NCBI RefSeq assembly: GCF_014652635.1
Contig: NZ_BMZE01000004.1
Location: 339,821-403,820, forward strand
Source: Devosia pacifica
Lineage (GTDB): Bacteria > Pseudomonadota > Alphaproteobacteria > Rhizobiales > Devosiaceae
Direction of reading: 5' to 3'
DNA length: 64,000 bases
Shown here piece by piece: positions 35,234 to 44,513 of this stretch (position 1 is the first letter of the stretch; every line of letters begins with the position of its first letter). Under the pieces are notes generated by a model. The model was not told where the DNA came from, searched no databases, and was given only the letters and a program-made list of their open reading frames with translations. A program made the position numbers and the translations under genes.

Positions 35234-36988
35234 TTAAGGCTCCTGGGCGGCTCGAAACCAGCCAGGTCCGATATCTGCATATTGTCCTTGCCGGGTCAGC
35301 TTGGCCCCCAGCCGGTCGAGTTCCGCATCAGACCATCCTTGCGGGTCGGTTACCGCGATCCAGGCCTCGAGATAGTCCTGTGGCGCATACACATGGCCGA
35401 AACCGATCGGCGATGTCTGTGCCAGCACGAGGTCGGCAAGCAGCTGCAGGAAGGTGACGACTGGGTACCAGTTAAGCTGCGGAGAGATGTCTTGCGGCCT
35501 GTCGCCGCTCAGCCACTCCGGCGGGCGATAGAGCACTGCAGGATCGAAGAAGACGATCGGGTCGCTCGGATACTGCAGATAGACCAGCCTGATCGGTCCC
35601 CACGACGCGCCAGGGACATCGAGCGAATTCTCTTGGTTCGTAAACCGAACCACCGAGGAGTTGCCCACCAGAGGCAGCCATTCGGGAGAGCCCGGCAGGC
35701 GGTTGGCGGTCGCCGATTGCCAGGCCTCACTCGCAAACGGCGGTCCGGCCCAGAGGGCGCCATCGAACGGATCCGCGAGCACGTCGTATAGCGTTGCCGA
35801 TGCCTGGGACGCATAAGCTCCAAGGCTGAGACCGTGCAGATAGAGCCGAGGTCGTGATCCTTCGGGCAGGGCAGTCCAATACTGATAGATTTCCGTGAAG
35901 AGCGCCTGCGCGGCGGCCGTTCCCACTTCCGGTTCCGCCAGAAGCGAAATCCAGCTGGTGAGGTATGAGTACTGCAGCGCCACACTGGCCACGTCACCAT
36001 TGTGGACGATCTCGAGCGTATCGATCGCGGCAGGATCAACCCATCCCGTTCCCACTGGCATGATCAGCACCAGAACCGATCGCTCGAAAGCGCCGACTCT
36101 CTGCATCTCTGCGAGTGCCAGGCGGGCACGCTGTTCCACGGTCTCGGCTGAACGCAGCCCAACATAGACTCGCAGCGGCGTGACCGCAGGTTTGCCGGTA
36201 ATTTCGGAGATCTCGTCTGCAGTCGGGCCCGACTGAACATAAGAGCGGGCGTCGAGCCCGATAGTCTCCCATGCAACGAATGAGGCGTCGCTGCCCGAGC
36301 GAAGCGGATCGGTCGGCGCCTCTTCATATTGCCCCGCGAGTGCATCGAGGCGGGCATAGAACTGATCTGCTGCGTAGAGCGACCATCGCAGAACCACGCC
36401 ATTGACGAACAGGGTGGTGGCCAGCCCGACACTGACGATACCGATCACCAGAGCGACGCGGCGTGGAATAATTCCCGTCAGCCGGCGTGCTACAAACCGC
36501 ATCCCGTGCACCAGCACCGTGCCAATACCGATTAACGCGATGGCCGGGAGCAGCGCGATCAGCGTCACCCATAAAGGATTGTTGGTCTCGACTGGCTGCA
36601 TGTCCATGGCGGCACGGATCGAATTCTGCCAGCTGGTCGACTGCCAGAGGAAGACGAACACGATAGTGACCGCAACGAGGAAGGCGGCAAGCCGAACTCC
36701 GCGAGGCAGGCGTCGCCCCGGCACGCTCAGCTCCATGAAATTCCACAGCCACTCGAGGAACACGCCAATCCCGTACCCCGCGGCGAAGACGCAGCCGGTC
36801 AGAATTCCTTGAATCACGAAATTTCTCGGCAGTAGCGATGGCGTCAGGGAAAGCGCGAAGAACACCAGTCCCAACAGCACGCCGCCGGTCGATGTGCGGT
36901 CGAGCAGCCGGTTGAGAAAGCGAACGGGCGGCAGCACTTCGGCAGCCCTGATCCACTTCCAGTTTCGACCGCGTGCCGGTGTGTCCAC
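35234..36988 (-). CDS. Membrane-anchored alpha/beta hydrolase (Abhydrolase_9 family)
   Basis: A 584-aa protein with about five N-terminal membrane helices (GVLLGLVFFALSLTPSLLPR; IQGILTGCVFAAGYGIGVFLE; LAAFLVAVTIVFVFLW; TLIALLPAIALIGIGTVLVHG; VALVIGIVSVGLATTLFVNG). A C-terminal alpha/beta-hydrolase domain follows, with nucleophile elbow LYLHGLSLGAYAS, an FVAWETIGLDARSYV segment and the C-terminal GFGHVYAPQDYLEAW. It matches the Abhydrolase_9_N/Abhydrolase_9 architecture, whose substrates are unknown (probably lipids or esters at the membrane). ExoD lies 13 bases upstream on the same strand. Confidence 0.88.
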   Translation of the reverse strand: MDTPARGRNWKWIRAAEVLPPVRFLNRLLDRTSTGGVLLGLVFFALSLTPSLLPRNFVIQGILTGCVFAAGYGIGVFLEWLWNFMELSVPGRRLPRGVRLAAFLVAVTIVFVFLWQSTSWQNSIRAAMDMQPVETNNPLWVTLIALLPAIALIGIGTVLVHGMRFVARRLTGIIPRRVALVIGIVSVGLATTLFVNGVVLRWSLYAADQFYARLDALAGQYEEAPTDPLRSGSDASFVAWETIGLDARSYVQSGPTADEISEITGKPAVTPLRVYVGLRSAETVEQRARLALAEMQRVGAFERSVLVLIMPVGTGWVDPAAIDTLEIVHNGDVASVALQYSYLTSWISLLAEPEVGTAAAQALFTEIYQYWTALPEGSRPRLYLHGLSLGAYASQASATLYDVLADPFDGALWAGPPFASEAWQSATANRLPGSPEWLPLVGNSSVVRFTNQENSLDVPGASWGPIRLVYLQYPSDPIVFFDPAVLYRPPEWLSGDRPQDISPQLNWYPVVTFLQLLADLVLAQTSPIGFGHVYAPQDYLEAWIAVTDPQGWSDAELDRLGAKLTRQGQYADIGPGWFRAAQEP

Positions 36989-37001
36989 CTGATCGTTCCT
37001 G

Positions 37002-37631
37002 TCACCACATCCCGCTGGCGTGCAGCCCCAGCGTGATCACGAACCATATCACGCCGACATCGATCGTCACCCCGATCAGGGCAAGGGCGATCCCGGCGCC
37101 GACAAGGATGCCATCGCGGTTCAGAAGGGCGATGCACAGCACGGTCAGCCCCACGTTCGGGATAGCGTTCATGAACGGAATCGGCACCGCCATCGGCAGG
37201 CACAGCATCATCATGAACACGCCGAGTATGCGCTGCGCCAGTTTCCCAGCCAGCCATTCCAGCCTGGTGCGGGAAATTTTCGACATCAGCCGTGTCAAGC
37301 TGCCCATGCGCTCGAGCATCTGGATCAGCAACCGCGTCGATAGCCGCCTCTTGCCTAGAAACCCCGGTAGCCAGATGCTTTTTGCCCGCACCATCGCGAT
37401 GGAAAAGGTGAAGATCGCCGCGGCCATTGTGCCGCCGTAGCCGGGCGGGCCTGGCAGCATGTTGAGAATGCAGAACACCAGAATGACCAGAAGATGCGAT
37501 TTATCGCCCAGCAGGTCGATCAGCTCGCGCACGGTCACCCTGCGCCGGCCATCTTCGATGGCGGCGCGAAGCGTGCCGGTAATGGCAGCGACATCGGCCT
37601 CGACGGGGCTGGTGTAGCGTGTCCTGGTCAT
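37002..37631 (-). CDS. exoD: ExoD-family exopolysaccharide synthesis protein
   Basis: A 209-aa membrane protein. The N-terminal cytoplasmic VRELIDLLGDKSHLLVILVFCILNMLPGPPGYGG segment and the RLEWLAGKLAQRILGVFMMMLCLPMAVPIPFMN repeat-like pair of hydrophobic units match ExoD, first described in Sinorhizobium meliloti for exopolysaccharide production and alkali tolerance. Its biochemical role is unclear. It is not inside the exopolysaccharide cluster at 24.7-32.7 kb. Confidence 0.9.
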   Translation of the reverse strand: MTRTRYTSPVEADVAAITGTLRAAIEDGRRRVTVRELIDLLGDKSHLLVILVFCILNMLPGPPGYGGTMAAAIFTFSIAMVRAKSIWLPGFLGKRRLSTRLLIQMLERMGSLTRLMSKISRTRLEWLAGKLAQRILGVFMMMLCLPMAVPIPFMNAIPNVGLTVLCIALLNRDGILVGAGIALALIGVTIDVGVIWFVITLGLHASGMW

Positions 37632-37885
37632 GCCGCTCCAAAGTTCATGCAGGCACTTATGGCTAACGAACCTTCAGGAAAAAAGACAGGTGCCAGACAA
37701 ACGGATCATCCGTGTTCCTGTTGCATGAATGGTTCACGGCATCGGCTTTCATAAAAATGGCGATAGAAAACGACATGGAATGGGTCTAGTCAGGTCGAAA
37801 TCTCGTGGCGCAAGCGCGTCGCGGCGCGATCCTATGGTCGGTGCCGCCCCGTCATGTCGCCCGTTTTTGCGCACAGGATAGTGTC

Positions 37886-39358
37886 ATGGCAACACCCGAG
37901 CTTACGGCCGAGCAGGTCGACGCGTCTGCACCCGAAGATCTGAGCGCCCGCAACCGCCTGGTGATTGCGCTGCTGCTGGTCTCGACGTTTGTGGTGATTC
38001 TCAACGAGACGATCATGAGCGTCGCCCTGCCGCGGCTGATGGTAGCGCTCGATTCGCCGGCCAGCGCGGTGCAATGGCTGACCACCGCCTTCCTGCTGAC
38101 AATGGCCGTCGTGATCCCGATCACCGGCTATCTGATTCAGCGGATCAACACCCGGCCGCTTTTCATCATCGCCATGTCGACGTTTTGCCTCGGCACGCTG
38201 GCCTGCGCCCTGTCCCCGGGGCTGGGCATGCTCATCGCCGGTCGCGTCATTCAGGCCGTCGGCACCGCAATCATGCTGCCCTTGCTGATGACCACCGTCA
38301 TGACTCTCGTGCCGGAACAATCACGCGGCAAGACCATGGGCAATATCTCGATCGTCATTTCCGTTGCTCCCGCGATCGGCCCGACGATCTCCGGCTTCAT
38401 CCTCAACAGCCTCGATTGGCGCTGGATGTTCTGGCTGGTCCTGCCGATCGCTGGCGGTGCGCTCGCGCTTGGCGCGATCCGGATGAAGAACGTCACCACG
38501 CCGCGTTATGCGCCGCTCGATTTTCTGTCGATCCTTCTGTCTGTCCCCGCCTTTGGCGGCATCGTCTACGGGCTGAGCATGCTGGGAGAGGGCGGTGGCG
38601 AGGGCATTGTTGCGCCATGGATTCCGCTGGTCGTTGGCCTCGCCATGCTCGCAGTGTTCGTCTTTCGCCAGCTCCGCCTCCAGGCGCGGGACAAGGCCTT
38701 GCTGGACCTGCGCACCTTTGCCTCGCCGACATTTGCGATCGCCGTGGTGATGATGGCCGTCTGCATGATGTCGCTGTTCGGCACCATCATCCTGCTCCCG
38801 ATCTACACGCAGAATGTCCTCGGCATGGATGCGCTGCAGACCGGGCTCATCCTGCTGCCCGGTGGCCTCGTCATGGGGCTGTGCGCGCCATTCGTGGGCC
38901 GTCTCTATGACAGGTTCGGCGCTCGCGTACTGCTCGTCCCCGGCACGGTCATTCTCAGCATCGTGCTGTGGTCGCTGACTTTACTGAACCAGACGACGCC
39001 GGTGCCGCTGCTGCTTGCCGCGCACGTCACCCTTAGCATTGGCCTCGCGCTGATGTTCACGCCGCTGTTCACTGCCAGCCTCGGCTCCCTGCCGGCGCAT
39101 CTCTATTCGCATGGCAGCGCCGTCATCGGCACCATTCAGCAGGTCGCTGGTGCTGCGGGCGTGGCGCTGTTTGTGGCCCTGTTGGCTCTGCAGACCAACG
39201 CGCTGTTGGCTGAAGGTCTTGATCAGGTTGCTGCCACCGCAGGTGGCATCAGGGTGGCGTTCACCTGTGGCGCGGTCATCTCGCTATTGGCGATCGTGGC
39301 AGCTTTCTTCGTGCGCCGGCCGCGCAATGCCGCGGCCGGTCATGGAGCCATGCACTGA
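37886..39358 (+). CDS. DHA2 family MFS multidrug efflux transporter
   Basis: A 490-aa protein with 14 hydrophobic segments. TM1 contains VVILNETIMSVALPRLMVAL (LNETIxxxALP, EmrB/QacA signature), followed by QWLTTAFLLTMAVVIPITGYL; motif C-like GPTISGFILNSLDWRWMFW follows. It exports drugs or metabolites using the proton gradient. ATG 37886 is chosen over an ATG/GTG 27 codons upstream because the family N-terminus begins shortly before RNRLVIALLLVST. No MarR or MFP partner is adjacent. Confidence 0.9.
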   Translation: MATPELTAEQVDASAPEDLSARNRLVIALLLVSTFVVILNETIMSVALPRLMVALDSPASAVQWLTTAFLLTMAVVIPITGYLIQRINTRPLFIIAMSTFCLGTLACALSPGLGMLIAGRVIQAVGTAIMLPLLMTTVMTLVPEQSRGKTMGNISIVISVAPAIGPTISGFILNSLDWRWMFWLVLPIAGGALALGAIRMKNVTTPRYAPLDFLSILLSVPAFGGIVYGLSMLGEGGGEGIVAPWIPLVVGLAMLAVFVFRQLRLQARDKALLDLRTFASPTFAIAVVMMAVCMMSLFGTIILLPIYTQNVLGMDALQTGLILLPGGLVMGLCAPFVGRLYDRFGARVLLVPGTVILSIVLWSLTLLNQTTPVPLLLAAHVTLSIGLALMFTPLFTASLGSLPAHLYSHGSAVIGTIQQVAGAAGVALFVALLALQTNALLAEGLDQVAATAGGIRVAFTCGAVISLLAIVAAFFVRRPRNAAAGHGAMH

Positions 39359-39382
39359 TGAAGTGATACCTCGGCGCGGCGG

Positions 39383-40723
39383 CTAGGAAGCCTTGGCTGC
39401 CGCGCCGGTTCTCGCACGCGAGGAGATATCGGCGCGCCGCCGCCGCGATGGCCGCACCCGCGGGATATACGACGCCATCACCTGCTCGATGATCTTGATC
39501 GCTTCGCCAGTTCCGTCCTCGATATCGAGCTGCTCGGCCACCCGCGCTGCATTGTGCCGGTAGGCGACATTATTGGTCAGTTCGCGGAGGGCGTCCGCCA
39601 GAATTTCCGGCGTCAGCCGGCGCAACCGCACAGGCTTTGGCCCGCATCCCAGTTCATAGACACGGCGGCCCCAGTAGGGCTGATCGACCGCCTGCGGCAC
39701 GATGAAGGTCGGTCGCCCGAGATGCAGCCCGGCCGAGGTCGTGCCTGCGCCACCGTGATGGACGACGCCGCTGACATACTTGAAAAGCTTGTCGTGAGGG
39801 GCCTTTTCGATTGCAAAGATGTTCGCCGGCAGATCGGATGGGTCGATGCCGCCCCAGCCGCGCGCCACAACCGCTCGTCCGCCCCAGGCGCGCACGGCTT
39901 CCTTGAGAATCTGCGTGTTACGCGCGGCGCCGAATGGCATGGAGCCAAATCCGATATAGACCGGCGCGTCGCCCTCGGAGAGAAACCTCTGGAATTCCGG
40001 CGAAGGCTGCCAGCCGGTATTGTCGCCAAGGCTCCAATAGCCGGTCACCATCGCTGATTTCGGCCAGTCGCCGGGGCGCGGCGAAACGGTGGGCGAATAA
40101 GCGTAAAGCGTTGGCAGGTGCGAGCCGTCCGTGTTCCGGAACAAGCCGCCCATCATGCGCGAATCAAGCCCCATCAGCTCACGGCGCAGCTTGTTGCGGG
40201 GCAGGTTGTAGTACAATTGCTGCACCGACATCGTGGTGTAGGTCAGCCGGTTGAAGGCTCTGCCGAAATCCGGCCCGACATTGTACATGCACAGCGGGAA
40301 TTCGCTGGTCGTGTTCAGCGGCTGCAGCGCCACCATGATCGCAGGAATCTTCAGCGCCTCGGCGATATCGATGCCGAAGCTAGTATTCATGTTCAGAATG
40401 ATCGCGTCGGCGCCCTGCGACATGTTCCAGGCGCGCCGTGCAGCCACATCGACGATCTGCTGGCCCTGTCGCAACAGCGAAGGGCCGTTGATCAGCATCG
40501 ACTGGCTCATCGCGTTCTCGAAGCGCGACTGCAGCAGAAAGTTCTGAATCGAATCGCCAAGGCTATGAAACTCGAGGCCGTAGCTCTCGATCATCTCGCC
40601 GAAATCGTCGGAGGCACCCATGGCCACGGAGTAACCGTGCTTCTTGAGAGCCAGACCCAGTGCTACATACGGCTGAACGTCGCCCTGCGTGCCAATGGTG
40701 CACAAGGCAATGCGCTTGACCAT
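39383..40723 (-). CDS. UDP-glycosyltransferase (GT1-like, MGT/sterol-type)
   Basis: A 446-aa GT-B enzyme beginning MVKRIALCTIGTQGDVQPYVALGLAL (the GT28/GT1 N-terminal loop). The C-terminal donor site includes VYIGFGSMPFGAARN, VSGVVHHGGAGTTSAGLHLGRP and FIVPQAVDQPYWGRRVYELG. Such enzymes put glucose or another sugar on lipids or small hydrophobic molecules. The basic tail (RVRPSRRRRADISSRARTG) could help membrane binding. It lies convergent with the MFS pump. Confidence 0.87.
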   Translation of the reverse strand: MVKRIALCTIGTQGDVQPYVALGLALKKHGYSVAMGASDDFGEMIESYGLEFHSLGDSIQNFLLQSRFENAMSQSMLINGPSLLRQGQQIVDVAARRAWNMSQGADAIILNMNTSFGIDIAEALKIPAIMVALQPLNTTSEFPLCMYNVGPDFGRAFNRLTYTTMSVQQLYYNLPRNKLRRELMGLDSRMMGGLFRNTDGSHLPTLYAYSPTVSPRPGDWPKSAMVTGYWSLGDNTGWQPSPEFQRFLSEGDAPVYIGFGSMPFGAARNTQILKEAVRAWGGRAVVARGWGGIDPSDLPANIFAIEKAPHDKLFKYVSGVVHHGGAGTTSAGLHLGRPTFIVPQAVDQPYWGRRVYELGCGPKPVRLRRLTPEILADALRELTNNVAYRHNAARVAEQLDIEDGTGEAIKIIEQVMASYIPRVRPSRRRRADISSRARTGAAAKAS

Positions 40724-41139
40724 CCAAACCTCACTTCACACCGCCGGTTCTAAACGTGCTGCGGCGGCCCATTTACATCGCCTCGCAGTGCAATTATGAA
40801 CGGCCTTCCATAGTCGATTTCATTACAAAAATCGCTCATCGAGGGCAAGAGATGCCGTTTCCGGCGCCCACCACCAGCTCGCGCTACCGTGAAGTAGCCT
40901 TGTGGATTTCGGGGCTCTCATCGTATTTTTCAAGCGCCAACGCTCGATAGCTCTTCCCGTCGGTCTGTAAGGACCGGGAAGAGCCGAAAACGATCCGGCC
41001 GCGTTTGAGGCGTTTGCAACACGCTGGCGGCTTAACTGAACCCACACCATAATTGTGCGACATTGTCCCGTCTGAATGGGCGCAAATCCCGAATGGGGTC
41101 GTGCACGTTTTCGGCCCGAGCCGGGCCACCGAGGATCTG
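40724..41139. other. Intergenic region with a long hairpin
   Basis: About 416 bases between the leftward glycosyltransferase and the rightward aminotransferase. Open frames inside lack coding character. A strong inverted repeat lies at 40950-40984. The aminotransferase promoter must lie in the right half. Confidence 0.5.
40950..40984. repeat. 35-base hairpin upstream of the aminotransferase
   Basis: GCTCTTCCC and GGGAAGAGC pair perfectly (9 bp). Inside, GGTC pairs with GACC around TGTAAG, with a three-base bulge GTC on the left arm. No T-run follows on either strand. It may be the terminator of an unannotated small RNA, or a 5' leader structure. Confidence 0.55.
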
Positions 41140-42360
41140 ATGAGCGAAGATTTCCACCGCATCCGCCGCCTGCCACCTTATGTGTTCGAGCATATCAACC
41201 CTATCAAGGCGAAAGCTCGAGCCGAGGGTGTTGATATTATCGATCTTGGCATGGGCAATCCCGACCTGCCGACGCCGGATCATATCGTATCCAAGCTGCA
41301 GGAGACGGTCCAAAACCCACGCACGCACCGCTATTCCACCTCGCGCGGCATCCCGGGGCTCCGCAAGGCTCAGGCGAGCTATTACGGCCGTCGCTTTGGC
41401 GTGAAACTCAATCCCGATACTCAGGTTGTCGCGACACTTGGGTCGAAGGAAGGGTTTGCCAATATGGCGCAGGCCATTACCGCACCGGGCGATGTGGTGC
41501 TGGTGCCGAACCCCACATACCCCATCCATTCCTTCGGTTTCATCATGTCGGGTGGCGTGGTGCGCTCCATGCCGGCCGAGCCGAACGAGGATTTTCTGCG
41601 CTCGCTCGACCGTGCGGTTCGTCACTCGATCCCGAAACCAATCGCTCTGATTCTCAACTATCCCGCCAACCCCACCGCCTATACCGCCAATCTCGATTTT
41701 TACGCCGAGGTGGTCCGTTATTGTCGTGAGCAGGGCATCTTCATCCTCTCAGATCTCGCCTATTCGGAGATCTATTTCGATGAAAGCGATCCGCCGCCCT
41801 CAATCCTGCAGGTGCCGGGTGCGATCGATATTTCGGTGGAGTTCACCTCGATGTCGAAAACCTACTCGATGCCCGGCTGGCGTGTAGGCTTCGCCGTCGG
41901 CAACGAGCGCCTGATCGCGGCCCTCGCGCGGGTAAAGTCCTATCTCGATTATGGTGCCTTCACACCGGTTCAGGTCGCCGCAGCCTCCGCACTTAACGGC
42001 TCAGACGAGGTTATTGGCGAGGTGCGGCGCATCTACAAGCATCGCCGCGATGTCATGATCGAGAGTTTCGGCAGGGCCGGCTGGTACATCCCCGAGCCCA
42101 AGGCCACGATGTTCGCCTGGGCACCGATTCCGGATCAGTTCGCAGAGCTGGGCTCGCTTGAGTTTGCCAAGCTGCTGATCACCGAGACCGGTGTTGCCGT
42201 CGCCCCGGGCGTCGGCTTCGGCGAATATGGCGATCAATATGTGCGTCTGGCGTTCGTTGAGAACGAGCAGCGCATTCGTCAGGCCGCGCGCAACATCAAG
42301 AAGTTCATGGGCTCGCTCTCTGGTACGGGCAACGTGGTGCCGTTGCAGGGAAAGAAATAG
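41140..42360 (+). CDS. Class I/II aminotransferase (AlaC/LL-DAP aminotransferase-like)
   Basis: A 406-aa PLP enzyme. The start MSEDFHRIRRLPPYVFEHINPIKAKARAEG is that of the alanine/LL-diaminopimelate-type transaminases of alphaproteobacteria. GMGNPDLPTP, STSRGIPGLRKAQASYYGRRFGV, NPTYPIHSFGFI, LNYPANPTAYT and SMSKTYSMPGWRVGF (PLP-binding Lys) follow. ATG 41140 has GAGG upstream. It heads the block that normally continues with hom-glpX-recJ, so it may feed amino-acid synthesis (pyruvate/glutamate exchange). The exact substrate is uncertain. Confidence 0.88.
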   Translation: MSEDFHRIRRLPPYVFEHINPIKAKARAEGVDIIDLGMGNPDLPTPDHIVSKLQETVQNPRTHRYSTSRGIPGLRKAQASYYGRRFGVKLNPDTQVVATLGSKEGFANMAQAITAPGDVVLVPNPTYPIHSFGFIMSGGVVRSMPAEPNEDFLRSLDRAVRHSIPKPIALILNYPANPTAYTANLDFYAEVVRYCREQGIFILSDLAYSEIYFDESDPPPSILQVPGAIDISVEFTSMSKTYSMPGWRVGFAVGNERLIAALARVKSYLDYGAFTPVQVAAASALNGSDEVIGEVRRIYKHRRDVMIESFGRAGWYIPEPKATMFAWAPIPDQFAELGSLEFAKLLITETGVAVAPGVGFGEYGDQYVRLAFVENEQRIRQAARNIKKFMGSLSGTGNVVPLQGKK

Positions 42361-42375
42361 CGCCTCGTCGATTGA

Positions 42376-42399
42376 GGAAGCGGGCCAAGGTCCGCTTCC
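42376..42399 (+). terminator. Probable terminator after the aminotransferase
   Basis: GGAAGCGG and CCGCTTCC form an 8-bp stem with an 8-base loop, 16 bases after the stop. There is no T-run, so it is a weak candidate. Confidence 0.5.
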
Positions 42400-42419
42400 G
42401 GCATCTCTCAAAAAATACA

Positions 42420-42434
42420 TGACAACGATTGTCC
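42420..42434. promoter_or_regulatory. IRO-like site upstream of the tandem iron-binding proteins
   Basis: TGACAACGATTGTCC contains a perfect GACAA-CGA-TTGTC inverted repeat. It fits the RirA iron-responsive operator TGA-N9-TCA with one mismatch (TCC). It lies about 45 bases before the first binding-protein gene. Confidence 0.5.
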
Positions 42435-42476
42435 TCTTTTGTATGGGTCGGCCAGACCAACATCAGGAGGACCGTC

Positions 42477-43460
42477 GTGACACGCTGGTTCACACGATCG
42501 ATCTTCGCCGCGACAATTGCCGTCGCCGGCACGATCGCAACCTTCGCCCAGGAAACCTTCCCGGTTACCGTCTCGCACGCCTTCGGTGAAACCACCGTCG
42601 AGGACGCGCCACAACGCATCGTCACCTGGGGCTGGGCCGCCCAGGACGCGGTCATTGCACTTGGCCAGGTCCCGGTCGCGATTCCGTACTTCGAGTACGG
42701 CGGGGACGAGCAAGGTATGCTCGCTTGGACCAAAGAGGCGATCGCCGGGACCGGCGCGGGAATGCCGACCATCCTTCAGAACACGCAGTCGCCACCAATC
42801 GAGCAGATCGCGGCGCTGCAGCCCGATCTCATCGTCGCCGTCTACTCTGGTATCACCGAGGACGAGTATGCGCTTCTCAGCCAGATTGCGCCGGTCGTTG
42901 CATACCCCGATGACCCCTGGAGTACGCCCTGGCAACAGACCATCACCCTTACAGGTGAAGTTCTCGGCAAGCGGCAGGAGGCCCAGGATCTGGTCGAGCG
43001 CCTCGAAACCTTCATTGCGGACGAGGTGGCTCAATACCCCGAGATCGACGGCACCAGCTTCGCCGCAATTGCTGAGTACAACAACGAGGTAGCGGTCTAT
43101 GCCGCACTCGACTCGCGGGTAAAATTTCTCGCGGATCTCGGGATGGTCGTGCCGCAAAGCGTCGAGACGCTTGCGCAGGGCAACGAGTTCTTTTTCTCCC
43201 TCAGCTTCGAGCGCTTCAACGAACTCGCGAGCGATATTCTCATCAGCTATTTCGAAAGCGATGAAGAAGCCGACGCCTTCTACGAGCGCCCCTACATCGC
43301 ATTGTCTCCGCAGGTCGAAGAGGGCGCTGTCGCCTCGATCATCGGGGCAGAACTGATCAACTCCATTTCTCCGCCCAGCGCCTTGTCGCTGGAATGGGGC
43401 TTTCCACAATACATCGCCAAAATCGCCGAAGCGGCGCGTAACGCCAAGGCAGAGGACTAG
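42477..43460 (+). CDS. Iron/siderophore ABC transporter substrate-binding protein (FecB-like), copy 1
   Basis: A 327-aa exported protein. It starts at GTG 42477 with AGGAGG upstream, which gives a proper signal peptide (TRSIFAATIAVAGTIATFAQ). The periplasmic-binding fold of helical-backbone (class III) type shows APQRIVTWGWAAQDAVIALGQVPVAIP, PPIEQIAALQPDLIVAVYSGITEDEYALLSQIAPVVAYPDDPW and DSRVKFLADLGMVVP. It would bind a ferric chelate or heme. It is a tandem duplicate of the next gene (3 bases apart) and has no adjacent permease. Confidence 0.87.
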   Translation: MTRWFTRSIFAATIAVAGTIATFAQETFPVTVSHAFGETTVEDAPQRIVTWGWAAQDAVIALGQVPVAIPYFEYGGDEQGMLAWTKEAIAGTGAGMPTILQNTQSPPIEQIAALQPDLIVAVYSGITEDEYALLSQIAPVVAYPDDPWSTPWQQTITLTGEVLGKRQEAQDLVERLETFIADEVAQYPEIDGTSFAAIAEYNNEVAVYAALDSRVKFLADLGMVVPQSVETLAQGNEFFFSLSFERFNELASDILISYFESDEEADAFYERPYIALSPQVEEGAVASIIGAELINSISPPSALSLEWGFPQYIAKIAEAARNAKAED

Positions 43461-43463
43461 AGA

Positions 43464-44456
43464 ATGACTACGATCAACATGAAGACCCCGCTCGTTGCGC
43501 TGCTCCTCGGTGCAACAAGCCTGTCCGGTGCGGCCTTGGCTCAGGACAGCTTTCCGAAAGAGGTTGAATCCGCGCTGGGCACCGCGGAAATCTCGGAGCA
43601 GCCGGAGCGCGTCGTGACGTGGGGCTGGTCTACCCAGGACGTTGTCATCGATCTTGGCATCGTGCCGGTCGGCATGCCGTTCTTCGCCTATGGCGGCGGA
43701 GAAGACGGCGTCCTTCCCTGGACAGAACAGGCAATCGCAGATCTCGGTGCTGAAATGCCGACCATCCTGCCGAACAGTGGTGAACCCCCGATCGAAGCCA
43801 TCGCGGCGCTCGAGCCGGATGTGATCATTGCGCCGTATTCCGGCATCACCGAGGAAGAATATGCGGCGCTCAGCCAGATTGCGCCAGTGGTCGCCTATCC
43901 CGAAAGCGCCTGGTTCGCCACTTGGCAGCAGGTTGTTGAAATGACCGGCAAGGCCCTTGGGCTCACGGAAGAGGCGGACGAACTGATCGCCGAGACCGAA
44001 GCTTTCATGCAGCAGCAGGCGGCGCAATATCCCGCATTGCAAGAGGTCACCTTCGTCAATTTCATCGACCGCGATGACGGCCAGGTTTCCGTCCGCACGG
44101 CAGAAGATCCGCGAACCCGCCTGCTGGTTGATCTCGGCATGGAGCCGATCGAACAGGCGCCCTCTGCGTCTTCATTCGGCAGCACCTATGCCTATGGGCT
44201 CAGTTACGAGAACTTTGATGAGCTCGACGCCGATGTGCTGGTGAGCTTCTTCGACAATCCGGAAGACGCCGAGGCTTTCTTCGCGCGTCCTTATATTCAG
44301 CTGGCGCCGCAGGTGCAGTCGAATGCCCTGGCGCGGCTCGAAGGGGAAGAAATCACAATGGCTGTCAGTGGGGCGATCACCCCGATGTCGCTGCGCTATG
44401 GCTTCCCGCAATATATCGAAGCTGTCGGCGAGGCAGCTCAAAGAGCAGTCGAATAG
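43464..44456 (+). CDS. Iron/siderophore ABC transporter substrate-binding protein (FecB-like), copy 2
   Basis: A 330-aa exported protein (signal LVALLLGATSLSGAALAQ). It is clearly paralogous to copy 1 along its length: PERVVTWGWSTQDVVIDLGIVPVGMPFFAYGGGEDG, PPIEAIAALEPDVIIAPYSGITEEEYAALSQIAPVVAYPESAW, RTRLLVDLGMEP. Same ligand class as copy 1, with divergent residues in the cleft. The two probably present different chelates to a shared importer encoded elsewhere (perhaps that at 55.5-58.5 kb, though that one has its own binding protein). Confidence 0.87.
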   Translation: MTTINMKTPLVALLLGATSLSGAALAQDSFPKEVESALGTAEISEQPERVVTWGWSTQDVVIDLGIVPVGMPFFAYGGGEDGVLPWTEQAIADLGAEMPTILPNSGEPPIEAIAALEPDVIIAPYSGITEEEYAALSQIAPVVAYPESAWFATWQQVVEMTGKALGLTEEADELIAETEAFMQQQAAQYPALQEVTFVNFIDRDDGQVSVRTAEDPRTRLLVDLGMEPIEQAPSASSFGSTYAYGLSYENFDELDADVLVSFFDNPEDAEAFFARPYIQLAPQVQSNALARLEGEEITMAVSGAITPMSLRYGFPQYIEAVGEAAQRAVE

Positions 44457-44513
44457 GGCTTATTTACAAAGTCCTATTGACGGCTAGGCGAATTCCTATG
44501 ATGTGTCGCCGCC

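Noticed and set aside
42408..44042. 544-codon open frame on the minus strand
   Set aside because: Antisense to the two binding-protein genes, with no recognisable domains. The plus strand has signal peptides and family motifs.
44457..44513. TTGACG with nearby TATGAT before hom
   Set aside because: The spacing between the two hexamers is about 14 bases, too short for a convincing sigma-70 promoter, so it was not listed.
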